Made by a program: the position numbers and the translations under genes. Positions 35,170 to 46,419 of a stretch of 64,000 nucleotides of DNA are shown piece by piece; position 1 is the stretch's first letter; every line of letters begins with the position of its first letter. Origin of the DNA: Datisca glomerata (taxonomy: Eukaryota; Streptophyta; Magnoliopsida; Cucurbitales; Datiscaceae); assembly GCA_003255025.1 (NCBI GenBank), contig QANY01009387.1, positions 2,765,307-2,829,306 of the forward strand. The letters are read 5' to 3'. The notes under the pieces were generated by a model. The model saw only the letters and a list, made by a program, of their open reading frames with translations. It was not told the DNA's origin and did no database searches.

Positions 35170-37170
35170 ATGGCAACATTGACAATGGCAGAAAAAAGTG
35201 TTGTAGGTGGTCATCCAAATCAATAAAAAAGAAGAGAAAATAACAATCAACCGGGAAATGTAAGTTGTGTTTCACGGAAAAAAATCAAGATGAGGTAAAT
35301 GATAGTCAATAATTTTGTTAATCTTTGTATACTTGTTATTATAAACTACTAAGAAATATCATACTGTTATAGGGTCTTAAATTGATTGTTTCTGATTCAA
35401 ACTGGAACTAGAAGTTGTACTTGTTTTCTAAACCAACAATCATAGAACATGTGAACATGAGTTTGACTGATAAACAGAGAGAGTCATCTAGAAAATGTTG
35501 TTTTGGACACTTTCTTGACATGAAAATTAAAAAGTTTCCAGCTCAATTATTATTGCATATAGCTAGGAAGTAACGTCACCACGAGAGGACCGATGCAATG
35601 TATTTCAATTTCAACGAGCGGGTAGCTTGTTTCACAATGAGAGACTTTACGGTAAATAGTGGTTTAAGATGCACTTCATCCGTGCATATTGATAGATCTA
35701 TCTTAGGGGATGGGAGGTTGAAAGATAAATACTTTAAAAATAATAAAATTATTTCAAGAAAGATGCTGAATTTTGCATTTGATACCTAGACAATTGCAAA
35801 AAATTGATGATGATGATGAAATAGTCAAGCTTGTGAACTGGATTGTTTGGAGAATTTGTTAATTCTAAAACACGAGCATATTTTGGTTGATCATTTCCAT
35901 ATATTGTTGGTTGATAACGATGGCTTGTTTGATTCATATCCTTGGGGTAAGTTGGCCTTCGATGTAACCATTGCAAGTATGAGGAAAATAAGTCATTTTC
36001 CTGATAGTATTGCTCGTGCTTTCTACGGTTCCCACATACTATAATCATTTGAGCAGCTGAGACAGTCTCGTTATTGACGATACCACCAATGACGTTTGCA
36101 AAAAAAGTGGGAAATGGTACTCCAAGAATAAACAATTGGACAATTGTTGGTCAACCAGACAAGCGAGATTTAACAAACATGGTTTTCGGGAATAAGAATG
36201 TAAGCATGAATTATTTTTTATATATTATATTTAAATCCATATTTATTATTAACTTGATATACATTTAATGATTGAAGCTTGTGATTGAGAGGTTTCAAGC
36301 TGCCATTGATGAATTGAAGGCTATTGACTATTACAAAAAATATGGACAATCAAAGGGTAAGGAATTTGTTGATACACAACCTAAGATTGATGACAATCAA
36401 CCCGAAGCTAAAAATATTGTTGAAGTTTTGGATCCCAAGAAACGAAAAACATCATCATCATTTTCAATTGAGCCTAGATTAGATCATCTAGAGGAGAAAT
36501 TTAATACATAATTTGAAAAGATCAACTCTAAGTTGGAAGAGTTGTTGAGTCTGTTAAAGGTAGAGGTATGTATATCATTTATTAAGTATGATTTATTTGT
36601 CGATTTCAAGCTGTTCATTTATTTTATTGATTGATCGTAGTATTTAATGCTATGGAATGTAATTAATTTGATGTGGGGAATCATTTGATGCTAAATATGA
36701 TATTTTCTATAATTATGAACGAAACTGATAACGTCCATGCACAACCTGCAACAACTTCAAGCAAGGACATTGGAGATGGAACTGGCCGTCAAAATGCCAC
36801 TAAACTGAATAAGGGCATTAATTATGATGTGTTTAGTTCCCTACCAACCTTAAGCTTGGATGATTTTGAGGTAAATTATTGATATACATTTGAATAACTA
36901 CACATATGTATGCTATTATTGACCAATTTAAAATCTGGTCTCAATTATAGGACGCACCCGTTGTCCAGCCAATTATTCCAGCAACTGTTCTGCCGCCTAT
37001 TCCACCAACCACGAACAAGTCTCAAGTTAAAAGGGTGCCATTGACCAGACAATGCAAAAAGAAGGGACCTGATATAAAAAAAAACTATATGGCAAGAGAC
37101 AAAAGAAGAAAAAATTAGAACCGAGCATTGAAATCATCCCACATCTTGGAATGAACATTTTCACACCTCC
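35170..37170 (+). pseudogene. DUF1985-type gene remnant carried by the MULE
   Basis: A possible start is ATG at 35170 (MATLTMAEKSVVGGHPNQ), with a GTAAGT donor near 35259. The next exon reads CCFGHFLDMKIKKFPAQLLL, then MYFNFNERVACFTMRDFTVN and SGLRCT. A later one reads VDHFHILLVDNDGLFDSYPW followed by GKLAFDVTIAS. FGHFLD, an F-x-MRDF-x-x-NSGL block and NSYPWGxLxF are the signature of the plant DUF1985 domain, which is often fused to a Ulp1-type SUMO protease. Downstream are a Lys-rich coiled-coil-like region (36272-36511), an acidic Ser/Thr part (36673-36880) and a Pro-rich linker (36950-37170). In-frame stops (for example after HPNQ and at 35787) show decay. I see no Ulp1 protease domain. 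Capture of such genes by Kaonashi-type MULEs is established in plants. Confidence 0.65.
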
Positions 37171-37985
37171 AGACTTTCACATCATCACCCAGGTGCAAGA
37201 ACGAGATGCAAAAACTGATGTTTTTTTTATTATTGACTATGCTTGATTGAAAAACTTGATAGTTTACTGTTTTCAGAACTTGATATATCTTATGGATTGT
37301 TTTGTGATGAATTTCAATACCTGGTAGTTGGTAGTTGTGGAATAATTTTGATGGATTCTTTAAGTAGTTGGTATATATGGATTGAAGTAGAGAGTATTTT
37401 GATCAATCGACAATTGGTAGTTATCTTGATATATATACTTGATTATGATTTATGAATGTTTTATTAGGAATATTTTCAATTTATTTTCTTATGAATAACA
37501 TGATATATATATTCTCTATATAAGTGTCATGAATGTTTATTAATGAATATCCTGATATATACATCGCATATTATTGATGATGATTATATAGAATTGGAAA
37601 GAAATTTACAAGTATGTGTTTATTGAAAATCAATTTCTTTTGGATTTTTTCTTGATAAAAAATAGAAGATAAGATATCCCTTGATTATTCATAAATTTAT
37701 TTTTTTATTAAGTCTTCATCAATAGGTAGAGGGTAGTCAATACGTGATGTCAATAATCTAATATTTTGAGTTGAAGAGTTTTGTTCTATTTTATCATCAG
37801 TTAATAACTTTTATCAGTAAACTGAAATACTTGATTAATATGAAAAATCATTGTCAATATATCTCAAAAAGGTTTAAAACACTGATATGTTAAAAACGAT
37901 CTATCAAAATAACAAAAAACATTGATCAATAACAAATTTCCATCATAAGACATAACAACCTCAAAATCTAATCTCCATTTTTTGT
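37171..37985. other. AT-rich MULE interior, no gene seen
   Basis: From about 37700 the sequence becomes similar to the left arm at 31500-31790 in the same orientation (sagtcaataact-type words and cctcaaaatctaatctccat). It is therefore the region 3' of a MULE transposase gene. No ORF of note. Confidence 0.45.
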
Positions 37986-40210
37986 TTCTTCGATCTGCTG
38001 CTTGTTCGCTACTGGATTCTTTCATTTTTTTTATCATGTCCGATCATATGACACCTCCCCCATTTTACCTTATTAAATTCACATGAGATTCTCTATCTTT
38101 TTGTCTATCGGCCAAACATCTATTTTTAGGAAGTAGTATATGATGAGTTTGAATGTCTTTCGGAACATTCCATTGACTACTATTATTGATAGGATGAACC
38201 AATTCCTCGTATATTACATCTAGCTCGCTCTTAAAATAATACGATGAAACGTACAAGTATAGATTCAAGTGCCTATTAGCCATTACAGCTAAAGTGTGTG
38301 CACAAGGTATTGCCTCTATGGGTGTAAGTAAAACCACAAGACATGAAAAAAGTGACCAAACCGAAGCGGTTTGGTCGGTTATAAGATTTCAGACGGTTCG
38401 ATTTGGTAGTAAATAAGCATAATATATAAGGTTCAGTTTGGTTTACGGTTTTAGTAGAAAAACCACATCAAACCGAACCGAACCGCACTACATAAATATA
38501 TAAAAGAAAAATTTATAAAAACCCTAGCACCTTACTTCTCCTCTCCTTCTCTCTCTCACACATCGTAGCCTCTCATTCTCTCTTAAATCAAAGACTCTCC
38601 TTCTCTCTCTCACATCGAAGCGCCTCTCATCTCTCAGATCGGGTCTCCCTCACCTCTTTGATCGTGTCTCTCTCCCTATCTTTCAGTTCCCATCTCTCTC
38701 TATCTCCCCATTCATCAATCTCTCTCTCTTCCCCCCTCTTTCTCTTCCTCTCTAAGTTCGTCTAAATCTCTCTCTCTCTCAGTTCACCTCTCTCTCTATG
38801 TTTCTTAGTTCGCCTCTCTGTCTCTGGATAACCATGGGGTATGAACTACTAAGAGCATGAATCGAAAATAAAAACTTCAGATCTAGAATTTCAAATGTAG
38901 AACAAAAAGAAATTCCAGATCTAAAAGTTCAAGAAGAGAAAAGAGAGATTCCAGATCTAGAAGTTTCAAGAAGTAAAAAAAGAAAAGGTATAGATCTAGA
39001 AGTTCAAGAAAAAATTCCAGATCTGATTGGATTTAGTATTTTGTTTTTTGCCTTTTGAATCTACTGATGCTTATGAGGATTTCCTAAATTTCTGATTGTA
39101 TTTGTAATCTATTAAAATAAACTTTAAATTAAAAACATCTCATTCTTGCTTCCCTAGAAATTTACGTTTTTAGTTGAAATCTAAGGAAAGCGTTCAAATT
39201 AAGGCTTTGTTCATTTTTTATCGATCCAGATCGGTTCAATTTGGTGTTTGATAAATTTTGACGGTTCAGTTAGACGTGGGTTCTTCTTTTTTATCAGTTC
39301 GGTTCGGTTTCTATTTCTGAAAAGCCGCATTTGCAATTTGGTTCGTCAAAACATCCTAAACCATACAAACTGAACTGCTTACATCCCTAATTGCGTCTAT
39401 ATCTCATCTTCGACACATACATAACTTTTTAGGTATGGGTACAATAAATATTAAATCATCACCAACCACATGAAATTCATGTGTGTGAACAGCAATAACC
39501 TGTAATAAAAAATGTGAAACGATTATCAACTACTAATAAATTTAATAAATATATCAATTCAATATACGATGCAAAAAAAATTTACAATCATTGAGCGCAA
39601 AAGACCCATTTGCTTATGTAGATGTTTTTCTACCCATTGAATTAGTGTCGTAATCATGCAAGTAGATGCTACTCTACACTCATGGAACCACCTTTGGCAC
39701 AATTACCTTAGAAATTCAATAAAAAATATAACAGGTAAACCACAAGCATCTTTCAATACATTGTTGAGGTTTTCTGATATATTTATGCTCATGACATTAT
39801 ATTGATGACTAACAAAGTGAAAACGAGCCCATTTCTCATACCTAACACCCTTAAGATAAGAACGAATCGAAGTGCATGCATATTATCTTTAAAGTCTTCA
39901 ACCGTATATGCTTTTGCACATCGATAAAAAATGGGGTCAACAGCTGAGTTTTTATACTTAGACATGACATTGAATAGAAGATGTTGCATACACATACCAT
40001 GAACAGTATTCAGGAACTTTTTATAAACCACCTTTAGGATATTGTTTTGTGTATCAGATATAATTACTAAATTTTTCCTATTACAAATTAACTTCATTCA
40101 ATTTTTTGCACAATCATCCCTAAGATAAGTCATTTTCTGAATCTACAACAGCAAATGCCAAAGGAAAAGTTTGATTATTACCATCCCCAATATATAATAT
40201 ACACACAAAT
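37986..40210 (-). pseudogene. MULE transposase, 5'-truncated and interrupted
   Basis: Minus strand from about 40200: DGNNQTFPLAFAVVDSENDL holds a catalytic-core Asp. Then NLVIISDTQNNILKVVYKKF and HGMCMQHLLFNVMSKYKN follow, typical of MULE DDE transposases. ENLNNVLKDACGLPVIFFIE is near 39750-39700. The SWIM finger is split by an inserted element: KLCMC lies right of it (about 39420) and AIPCAHTLAVMANRHLNLYL left of it (about 38315-38255). The tail (SSQWNVPKDIQTHHILLPKN) matches the two arm remnants. A TTACAG acceptor near 39500 suggests an intron. Stops, for example in VVDSENDLS, then TAG, and frameshifts make it a pseudogene. The N-terminal third is missing, because the right arm starts at 40305. 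Confidence 0.8.
38320..39390. mobile_element. Small non-autonomous DNA transposon (hAT-like) inside the transposase gene
   Basis: The flanking direct repeat attgcctctat (38309-38319) and attgcgtctat (39390-39400) matches at ten of eleven bases. Its last eight bases would be a hAT-size target duplication. The ends are roughly inverted: gggtgtaagtaaaacc on the left and, reversed, tagggatgtaagcagttcag on the right. Both sides are rich in ggttcgg/aaccgaaccg words. The centre is CT-rich (38540-38800) followed by repeats of agatctagaagttcaag. No ORF. The transposase SWIM finger reads continuously across it once it is removed. An 11-bp duplication would fit a Mutator-type element instead. Confidence 0.65.
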
Positions 40211-41076
40211 ATGTTGGCGAATTTATTGTTGATGATTTTAACATTCAATTTACAGATTTAATAATCTGACTTCTTAGGGCCCTTACAATTAAGTAGATAT
40301 ATTTGATATTTTATTGTCATTCAATGCAACCGTTAATTTTAAAAAAAATTACATTAAATGATAATCAATTATTGATTTGTGTCCTTTTTAAAGCTAAATT
40401 ATGGTAAGGAATTTTTATTTCATTAGTGACATTATCACTTCCGAATATTCAACATTTTTAAGGGAAACCATTGTAGGCCCATGTTTCTTTTTTCTCCATT
40501 AATTGTAGACATTCTCGAGGCTAATACAATTTCAATTTTGCGCAAAAAACAGTCTAATTCGTGTTTATTCTTCCTCCATAATCTCTAGACAAACTCGAAA
40601 CTACACAGTTGCATTTTCGAAGAAAAATAAGTGTAGTATGTATTCCTTCTTACTCCACAATTGTTAGATTCGAACATGGAATGTTAGTTTTGTTACTATT
40701 CATCTATTTTTTTAGATTAGCCTAATAGATGATGCATTGATTTCAGTTTCATTTGACTGTTCATCATATATTTTCTTTCAAGTGCTTTGATCAAAATTTA
40801 TTTTCTTCATTTTTTTATTTTACCTGAAGTTTTTGTGTCATTTATGTGTTTTCATTTGTGGTTATATATCGTATCTCTTTATTTTTTTTTCAATATGTGT
40901 TCTATTGTTATGGTTCAATATATGTTAAATATGTGTTTCAATGTCATATTTTCAATAGATATTTGTTGTTTGATCCTGTGGTTTCTGTTTCAAAGTCATT
41001 TTTCTTGTTTTAGTAAATCATCATATATGAATTTCAATATTTAGTTTATTCTCTGAAACAATAAATATATGAGGAA

Positions 41077-41265
41077 TTGGTTCATCTTCTTGGTAATAGT
41101 AGTCAATGGAATGTTCCGGAAGAGATTCAAATTCAACATATCCTACCCCCAAAGACAAGATGTTCGGCTGCTAGATCGAAGAAGCAGAAGATCCAATTGA
41201 TAAGTGAATTTAACAAGGTAAAATGTGGAAGGTGTTATTTGATTAGACAAAATCGAAAGAGATGA
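41077..41265 (+). pseudogene. MULE transposase C-terminal remnant in the right arm
   Basis: Encodes VHLLGNSSQWNVPEEIQIQH, then ILPPKTRCSAARSKKQKI and KVKCGRCYLIRQNRKR, then a stop. It is the inverted-arm sister of 31784-32020, with its own substitutions (for example GYNKKRC has become RQNRKR, stop). Only the tail of the transposase is present. Confidence 0.7.
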
Positions 41266-41919
41266 AAAAATCTGATAGCCACAACCAATAGTCAATCAAA
41301 AAAATAAAAGTAGAGATTAGATTTTGAGGATTATATGTTTTGAGAATAATGTTTTATTTTTTTTCAATTTGATGGATGATGCTTCAAAATTCAATGGATG
41401 ATGTTTTTTAGTACGTATTCATATATTATTATTATTACTGCAGCATCTCAGCTATTGACTAATGATATATTAGTTTTTGTTTTATTTTTAATCATTGATT
41501 GTCAATCATTATTGGTCAGTTAATAACTGTGAAAACTGAAATTATTGATATCAGATATTGACTAACCCAGTTTATTGATTAATCTGTAAATAAATTATCA
41601 AACTGTACTTAATAAAATATCAAGTATATTTCAAAACAATGGTTAATTGATCTCTTTAATATTAGTAACACATATGTAGCGCATATTGATTGATATTGAA
41701 TATTTTTGTGTTTCAATAGAACAAAAACAATGTTATGATAAGAAGTAAATAAAAAACATTCACAACATATAAGTCACAAAACATAATCAACCATATATTT
41801 ATCACAAAAGTTTACAAAAATCGGTTAACCAAAATAGAGAATCCATATTACCGAACAACGAAAATCCATATAAAAAATCAATGAGATCAAATTAGTTTAT
41901 TTTTGGTAATACCTGATTG

Positions 41920-42770
41920 GAGGGAAGTAATTTATTTAAGCGTGTTTCAAGGGTAGATTTGGGCGGGATTTTTATTTCTTAAAAATATTTCAGTAGTTAC
42001 TTGATTTATGGTTATAGAAAATATAACTAGAAAAGTTAAGCATTAATTACTCCCATAAATATAGTATCATTGGACCAGTATATCATCTATATACGTATGA
42101 TATATTATAATACCTTCAAGAACACACAATATCTATGAACTTCTTGAAAGATTTTTGCAATAATATATGATATATTATTTTCACTTATATACTCAAAATA
42201 AACTTGCATATGTAATGGAAGTATTTATTGTTACTTTTAATAGATTTAATTTGAATTTTATTAGTTTTTTTATTTAGGAGTAAATTGATTGAGGGAAGTT
42301 ACAAATTAGCGAATTCTAAGAGATTTTTATTGTGAAGTTGAAGTGATTTATTTAAGCGTAATTTGAGGGTAGATTTAGGCAGGATTTTTATTTTTAAAAT
42401 TATTTTGATAATTACTTGTTTTACAGTTATGAAAAATATAATTAGAAAGGTTAAGAATTAATTACTCCCATAAATATAATGTTATTGAAACCAATATATC
42501 ACCTATATACATATGATATACTCTAATATCTCAAAAACACACAATATCTATAAAATTCTTGAAATATGTTCGCAATAATATTTGCTGATGTAGTTGTATT
42601 AATATTATCACTGATATATTCAAAATAAACTTGCATATGTGATATATGTGTTTAATGTTATTTTGATAGATTTAATTTAAATTTATTAGTTTTTTTAGTT
42701 AGGAGTTAAATGATTTAAGGAAGTTACTAATTTGGGATTTTCAAGGGATTTTTAGTCTATGTAATTGAGA
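41920..42770. repeat. Tandem duplication of about 430 bp in the right arm
   Basis: Two consecutive copies, about 41920-42345 and 42346-42770. Each starts near tttatttaagcgt and runs through tactcccataaatataatgt-like, acacacaatatctat and aaaataaacttgcatatgt words to aggaagttac. The left arm has a single copy (about 30780-31190). The copies differ at many bases, so the duplication is not recent. Confidence 0.75.
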
Positions 42771-43045
42771 TTCTTAAATATGATTTTAAAAGAAAATTAC
42801 TAATTGATAAATGATATTGGTATGTTTGAATTTCAAATAGTTACTTCCTATCTTCTAGCGTCTTAATTATGTATATCAGACATATACCAATGATATACCT
42901 ATGAAATTTGGTAACATGTTATATATAGATGATGGTCATATTAGTCTAAAATATTGACTAATTAAGAAATCTGTTATTTACCTAAATCTATTAAAAAACT
43001 ACAATTTCTTAAAACACACCCTTAAAAGTTATTTATCATGCAAAT

Positions 43046-43713
43046 TTCTTAAAACAAAGCCCTACTTCAAAAATAGAGAGAATTGCAAAAATATATGAAA
43101 TTTTGTTTTGTAAAAATAGCAGGAGCAAGCAACTAATTTAGTTACCAAATTATACATAAGTAACGTAACAAAATTTATCGACTAATTTAGTTACCAAATT
43201 ATAAAAACGTAACATAAAAAATTTATTTAAGCCTTTTCAGGCATTTTTGCCAACATAATTTTTTCCGGCCATTTTTAAAGTTTACGTTGGAGATATGACG
43301 TTTTTTTTGTCATTTTACGTTAAAAAATAGTTAACAATAGAAAACATTAATTCCAATATTAACCTTCTCCGTATCTGCACCCGATTTTTCACTTCTTCCC
43401 GACTTATTATCACCTCGAATTTCCAGCCTTTATCATTGCAATGCCATGATTTTCAATCTTGACAGATATCATCACCCTCTCTTCTCGTTTGAATACTGAA
43501 ATTCACCGTCTTCAATTTAGTAATATGCTTTCAGCATATACAAGAAAACTCCAAAGTAACTTTCAACTTCACGTCACCTTGATTCATTGATGATATCCAC
43601 GAAGTCTTTTCTCTTGCCTTTTAGGGGATATGACTTGATTTGTATGGTTTTGCAAACAGAAAACCATGTTGTACAACTCTAAATTCCCATTAAAATGGCA
43701 TGTTTACAGTCCG
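43046..43713. other. Intergenic interval 3' of the PPR gene
   Basis: Contains a short direct repeat, aactaatttagttaccaaat, at about 43130 and 43182. It probably also includes the PPR 3' UTR next to 43713. No other gene seen. Confidence 0.45.
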
Positions 43714-45782
43714 TCACCAGTAATCTCCACAGGAACACAATCCATCTTTAAAATGGTGAAAACGCTTTGAATCTCTTACCACAAGTTCTCGATTAACAGC
43801 TTTAGAAATCAACTTAATGAAGGTATGACAATCTCCACAGACCCTAAGATTTTTTATGACCTGTATAGTCGTTCCAGGAATAGAATTCATTACTCCAAAG
43901 GCAACAGCAAGCTTCTCGCTATGAACTCGTAGGGTCATTTCTTTTTCCTCTTCATCAACATCGTGAAGAACCGACGTCAAGTTGGGTATGTAGCCAATCT
44001 TTTGCAGCTCCAACGTTATTTTTTCCAAATACTCGTATATCTTACCATTATGTGGATGCTCTTTATCTCCAACTAAAAACACATGAACTCTACCTTTCAT
44101 TTCAACCAGGCTGAATCCCGGTGGCTTAACAAGTTCGCGTTTCTTCATAACCACTCTCATCCTTTCAACATCTTCCCACCTTCCAGCATCTGCATATAGG
44201 TTCGAGAGCAACACATAGTACCCGCAATTATTCGGGTCTAATTCAAATAATTTTTCAGCAGCTATCTCACCAAGCTCTACGTTCTTGTGAATCCGACAAG
44301 CCCCTAGAAGAGAACCCCAGACTACAAAATCAGGCTTCGTTTTCATTCCCTTTATCAAGTTATATGCCTCTTGAAGACATCCCGCACGTCCAAACAGATC
44401 AATCATGCATCCGTAATGCTCAACCCCAGGGTCTATGTTATATTCACGGCTCATTGCCTTAAACCAGTGCCAACCTTCTTTTAGTAGACCAGCATGGCTG
44501 CAAGCAGCTAGAACTGATACAAAAGTAATGTAGTTTGGTTTTACTCCAGCACTTATCATCTTATAGAAGATCTCCAGAGCTTCTTTGGCACAACCATGCA
44601 TGCCGTAACCGGCAATCATGGCAGTCCATGACTTCACATTCTTCTCATTCATCCGATCAAATGCTTTCCTTGCCATACTAACTCTCCCGCATTTGCAGTA
44701 CATGTCAATAATAGATGTTCCGACATGCACGTTTTCCTCCAATTCCATCTTGATGACCTACAGCATATCAAACCAAGCAATACTTGTTTCAATAGAAAAA
44801 TTAAACAGTAGCCGGTAGGTTTCAGTAATAACTGAAACTCTACAAAATGAAACATAAATTTAAGAAACTCAATTACCAGATCATGTACACACTTCCCCAG
44901 CCGTAATGCCCCTGAATGTGCACAAGCCAACAATACAGCAGATAATGTCACTGCATTATACCTAACACAATCATTATTTACCATCATGTGAAAAACTTCT
45001 AAAGCCTCCATGGATAATCCATTTTGTGCATACACTGCTATCATTGAATTCCAGGAAACTACATCTTTCTCTTCCAACCCATCAAACACCTTCTTAGAAA
45101 CAACCAGATCACTGCATTTTGCGTATGCATCCATCAAAGTATTCCCTACACCAACACTTGCCTCAAATCCTCTTTTTATTACAAAACCATGAACCCCTTC
45201 GGTGATTCCCTTATCAGATACACGAGAGCAGGCAGACAGTACTGAGACGACCACAACTGGGTCGATAAAAACATTGGCATCCACCTGATTCCCACTCTCC
45301 TCCAACAAAAAATCCTTGAAAAGCATTAATGCTTCGCGTGCACAATCGTTTTGGACATATCCAGTAATCATGGATGTCCAAGAGACCACATTCTTTTGAG
45401 GAATTTCGTCGAACAGGGCTCGTGCATCCTTTAGTTCACCACACTTTGAGTACAGATCAATGAGAGAAGAGGACACAAATAGGTCGGATTCAAAGCCAAA
45501 GATGAAAGCTTGCTGATGGGTCTGCTTGCCTGAGACAAGATCAAACAAGGCCGAACATGATTTGATGGCGCATGGAAAGGTGGAGCGGTTGGGTATGAGA
45601 GCCAGCTTGCGCAAAGAGGAGAAGGCACGAAGAGCTTCAACTGAATCACCGCTTCGAGCTAAGTCTGCAATGACGGAGTTCCAGGAGTAGACATTGGTTT
45701 TATCTACGTATTTGTTGAACCAGGTCGCAAGGTTAGCATTGCTTGAATAATACCTGCCCCCATAGATTTTTGAAGGAAACAT
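43714..45782 (-). CDS. DYW-type pentatricopeptide repeat protein, probable mitochondrial RNA editing factor
   Basis: Exon 1 is 45782-44877 and exon 2 is 44757-43714. The 119-bp intron has GT at 44876 and AG at 44758 in phase 0, so CVHDLV joins [10 protein letters not shown]. The product is 649 residues. I start at ATG 45782 ([14 protein letters not shown]) because the longer reading begins with TTG; the Arg/Tyr/Ser N-terminus fits a mitochondrial presequence. Tandem 31-36-residue PLS-type PPR repeats follow ([48 protein letters not shown]), then E/E+ motifs. The DYW deaminase domain has [10 protein letters not shown] (HxE), CGDCH (CxxC) and the terminal CGDYW. DYW proteins bind organelle transcripts and convert specific C to U. 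From memory it closely matches Arabidopsis At3g26782, thought to be MEF14. Both exons are open and complete. A CAG just upstream (about 45831) could be a 5' UTR splice acceptor. Confidence 0.92.
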
Positions 45783-46139
45783 GAACACGAGTGTAGAAAT
45801 TTGTCCTATTACTTTTGTTTCACTTCCCTGCAAGTTTTGAAAGTTGATCAGATGGAGAGGAGGGAAAACAAAAAAAGAGTGAAAATTTGCAGGGCCTCAC
45901 GTTGCAAAACAAAAAGAAAAGAAAAAATGCAAAAGCAAGTTTAGTCCAAATCATTTCATTCTCTCTATGACATTTTTACGACCAGATCTCTTTTAGTAGG
46001 AATAACACGCAAACATGCATATTTTGTATAATATTTTTATCAATTAAGCTTGAAATTTGTTTTCACGACCATTTTTATAACACTCGTGAATGTCTAAAAG
46101 ATTTTATATACAAACGTGAACAGGTTACCAATATTATAC
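45783..46139. other. 5' flank of the PPR gene
   Basis: Should contain the PPR 5' UTR and core promoter. No clear TATA box, as is usual for PPR genes. It includes a 19-bp word (aaacatgcatattttgtat, 46011-46029) found again at 61529-61547, on the far side of the Tat element. Confidence 0.4.
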
Positions 46140-46419
46140 TCTTTAACAGGGGAAAAATACCCACTAACAAAGAGTAAGGAGGGTCAATCAAATGGCTCGC
46201 GGAAAGCGACAGAAAAACAGAAATGAGAGAGAAGATTGATGTCGTGAGACACTCATAAACAAATGAAGAACGGCCAGATGCATACCAAGAATGGGAAAAA
46301 CACCAGAATGGGAAAAGTTGATTGGCCAATGGAAAAATACTGACGAAAGATCCACGCCTCTGGAACGGGAAAAAGAACTTGAAACTCTGAGAACTACCCT
46401 GAACGGGCAACTCGTTCAT

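Larger units (their letters stand above)
30505..43045. mobile_element. Large MULE complex with long inverted arms (about 12.5 kb)
   Basis: The two flanks are inverted copies of each other: 30505-32785 on the left, 40305-43045 on the right. Outer words gggtgtgttttaagaaat (from 30540) and its reverse complement (to 43021) are typical of Mutator-like element ends. Between the arms are a MULE transposase remnant on the minus strand, a DUF1985-type gene remnant on the plus strand, a second internal terminus-like sequence at 33238 and a nested small element. I could not find a 9-11 bp target duplication, so exact ends are uncertain. All coding parts are broken. The complex lies between the SDR and PPR genes. 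Confidence 0.7.
40305..43045 (-). repeat. Right inverted arm of the MULE complex
   Basis: Reverse-complement match to 30505-32785, but about 450 bp longer because of an internal tandem duplication. The outer end passes through cttaaaacacacccttaaaa (about 43010-43029) to gcaaatttctt (about 43040). A transposase-tail remnant sits at 41077-41265. Confidence 0.8.

Noticed and set aside
44649..45833. 394-codon ORF as a complete PPR protein
   Set aside because: It reads through the intron and begins with TTG; splicing at 44876/44758 restores the DYW domain in frame.
46075..46419. 114-codon minus-strand ORF, with a relative at 60439-60801
   Set aside because: The similarity arises because both are LTR copies of the same element; LTRs of this type are non-coding.
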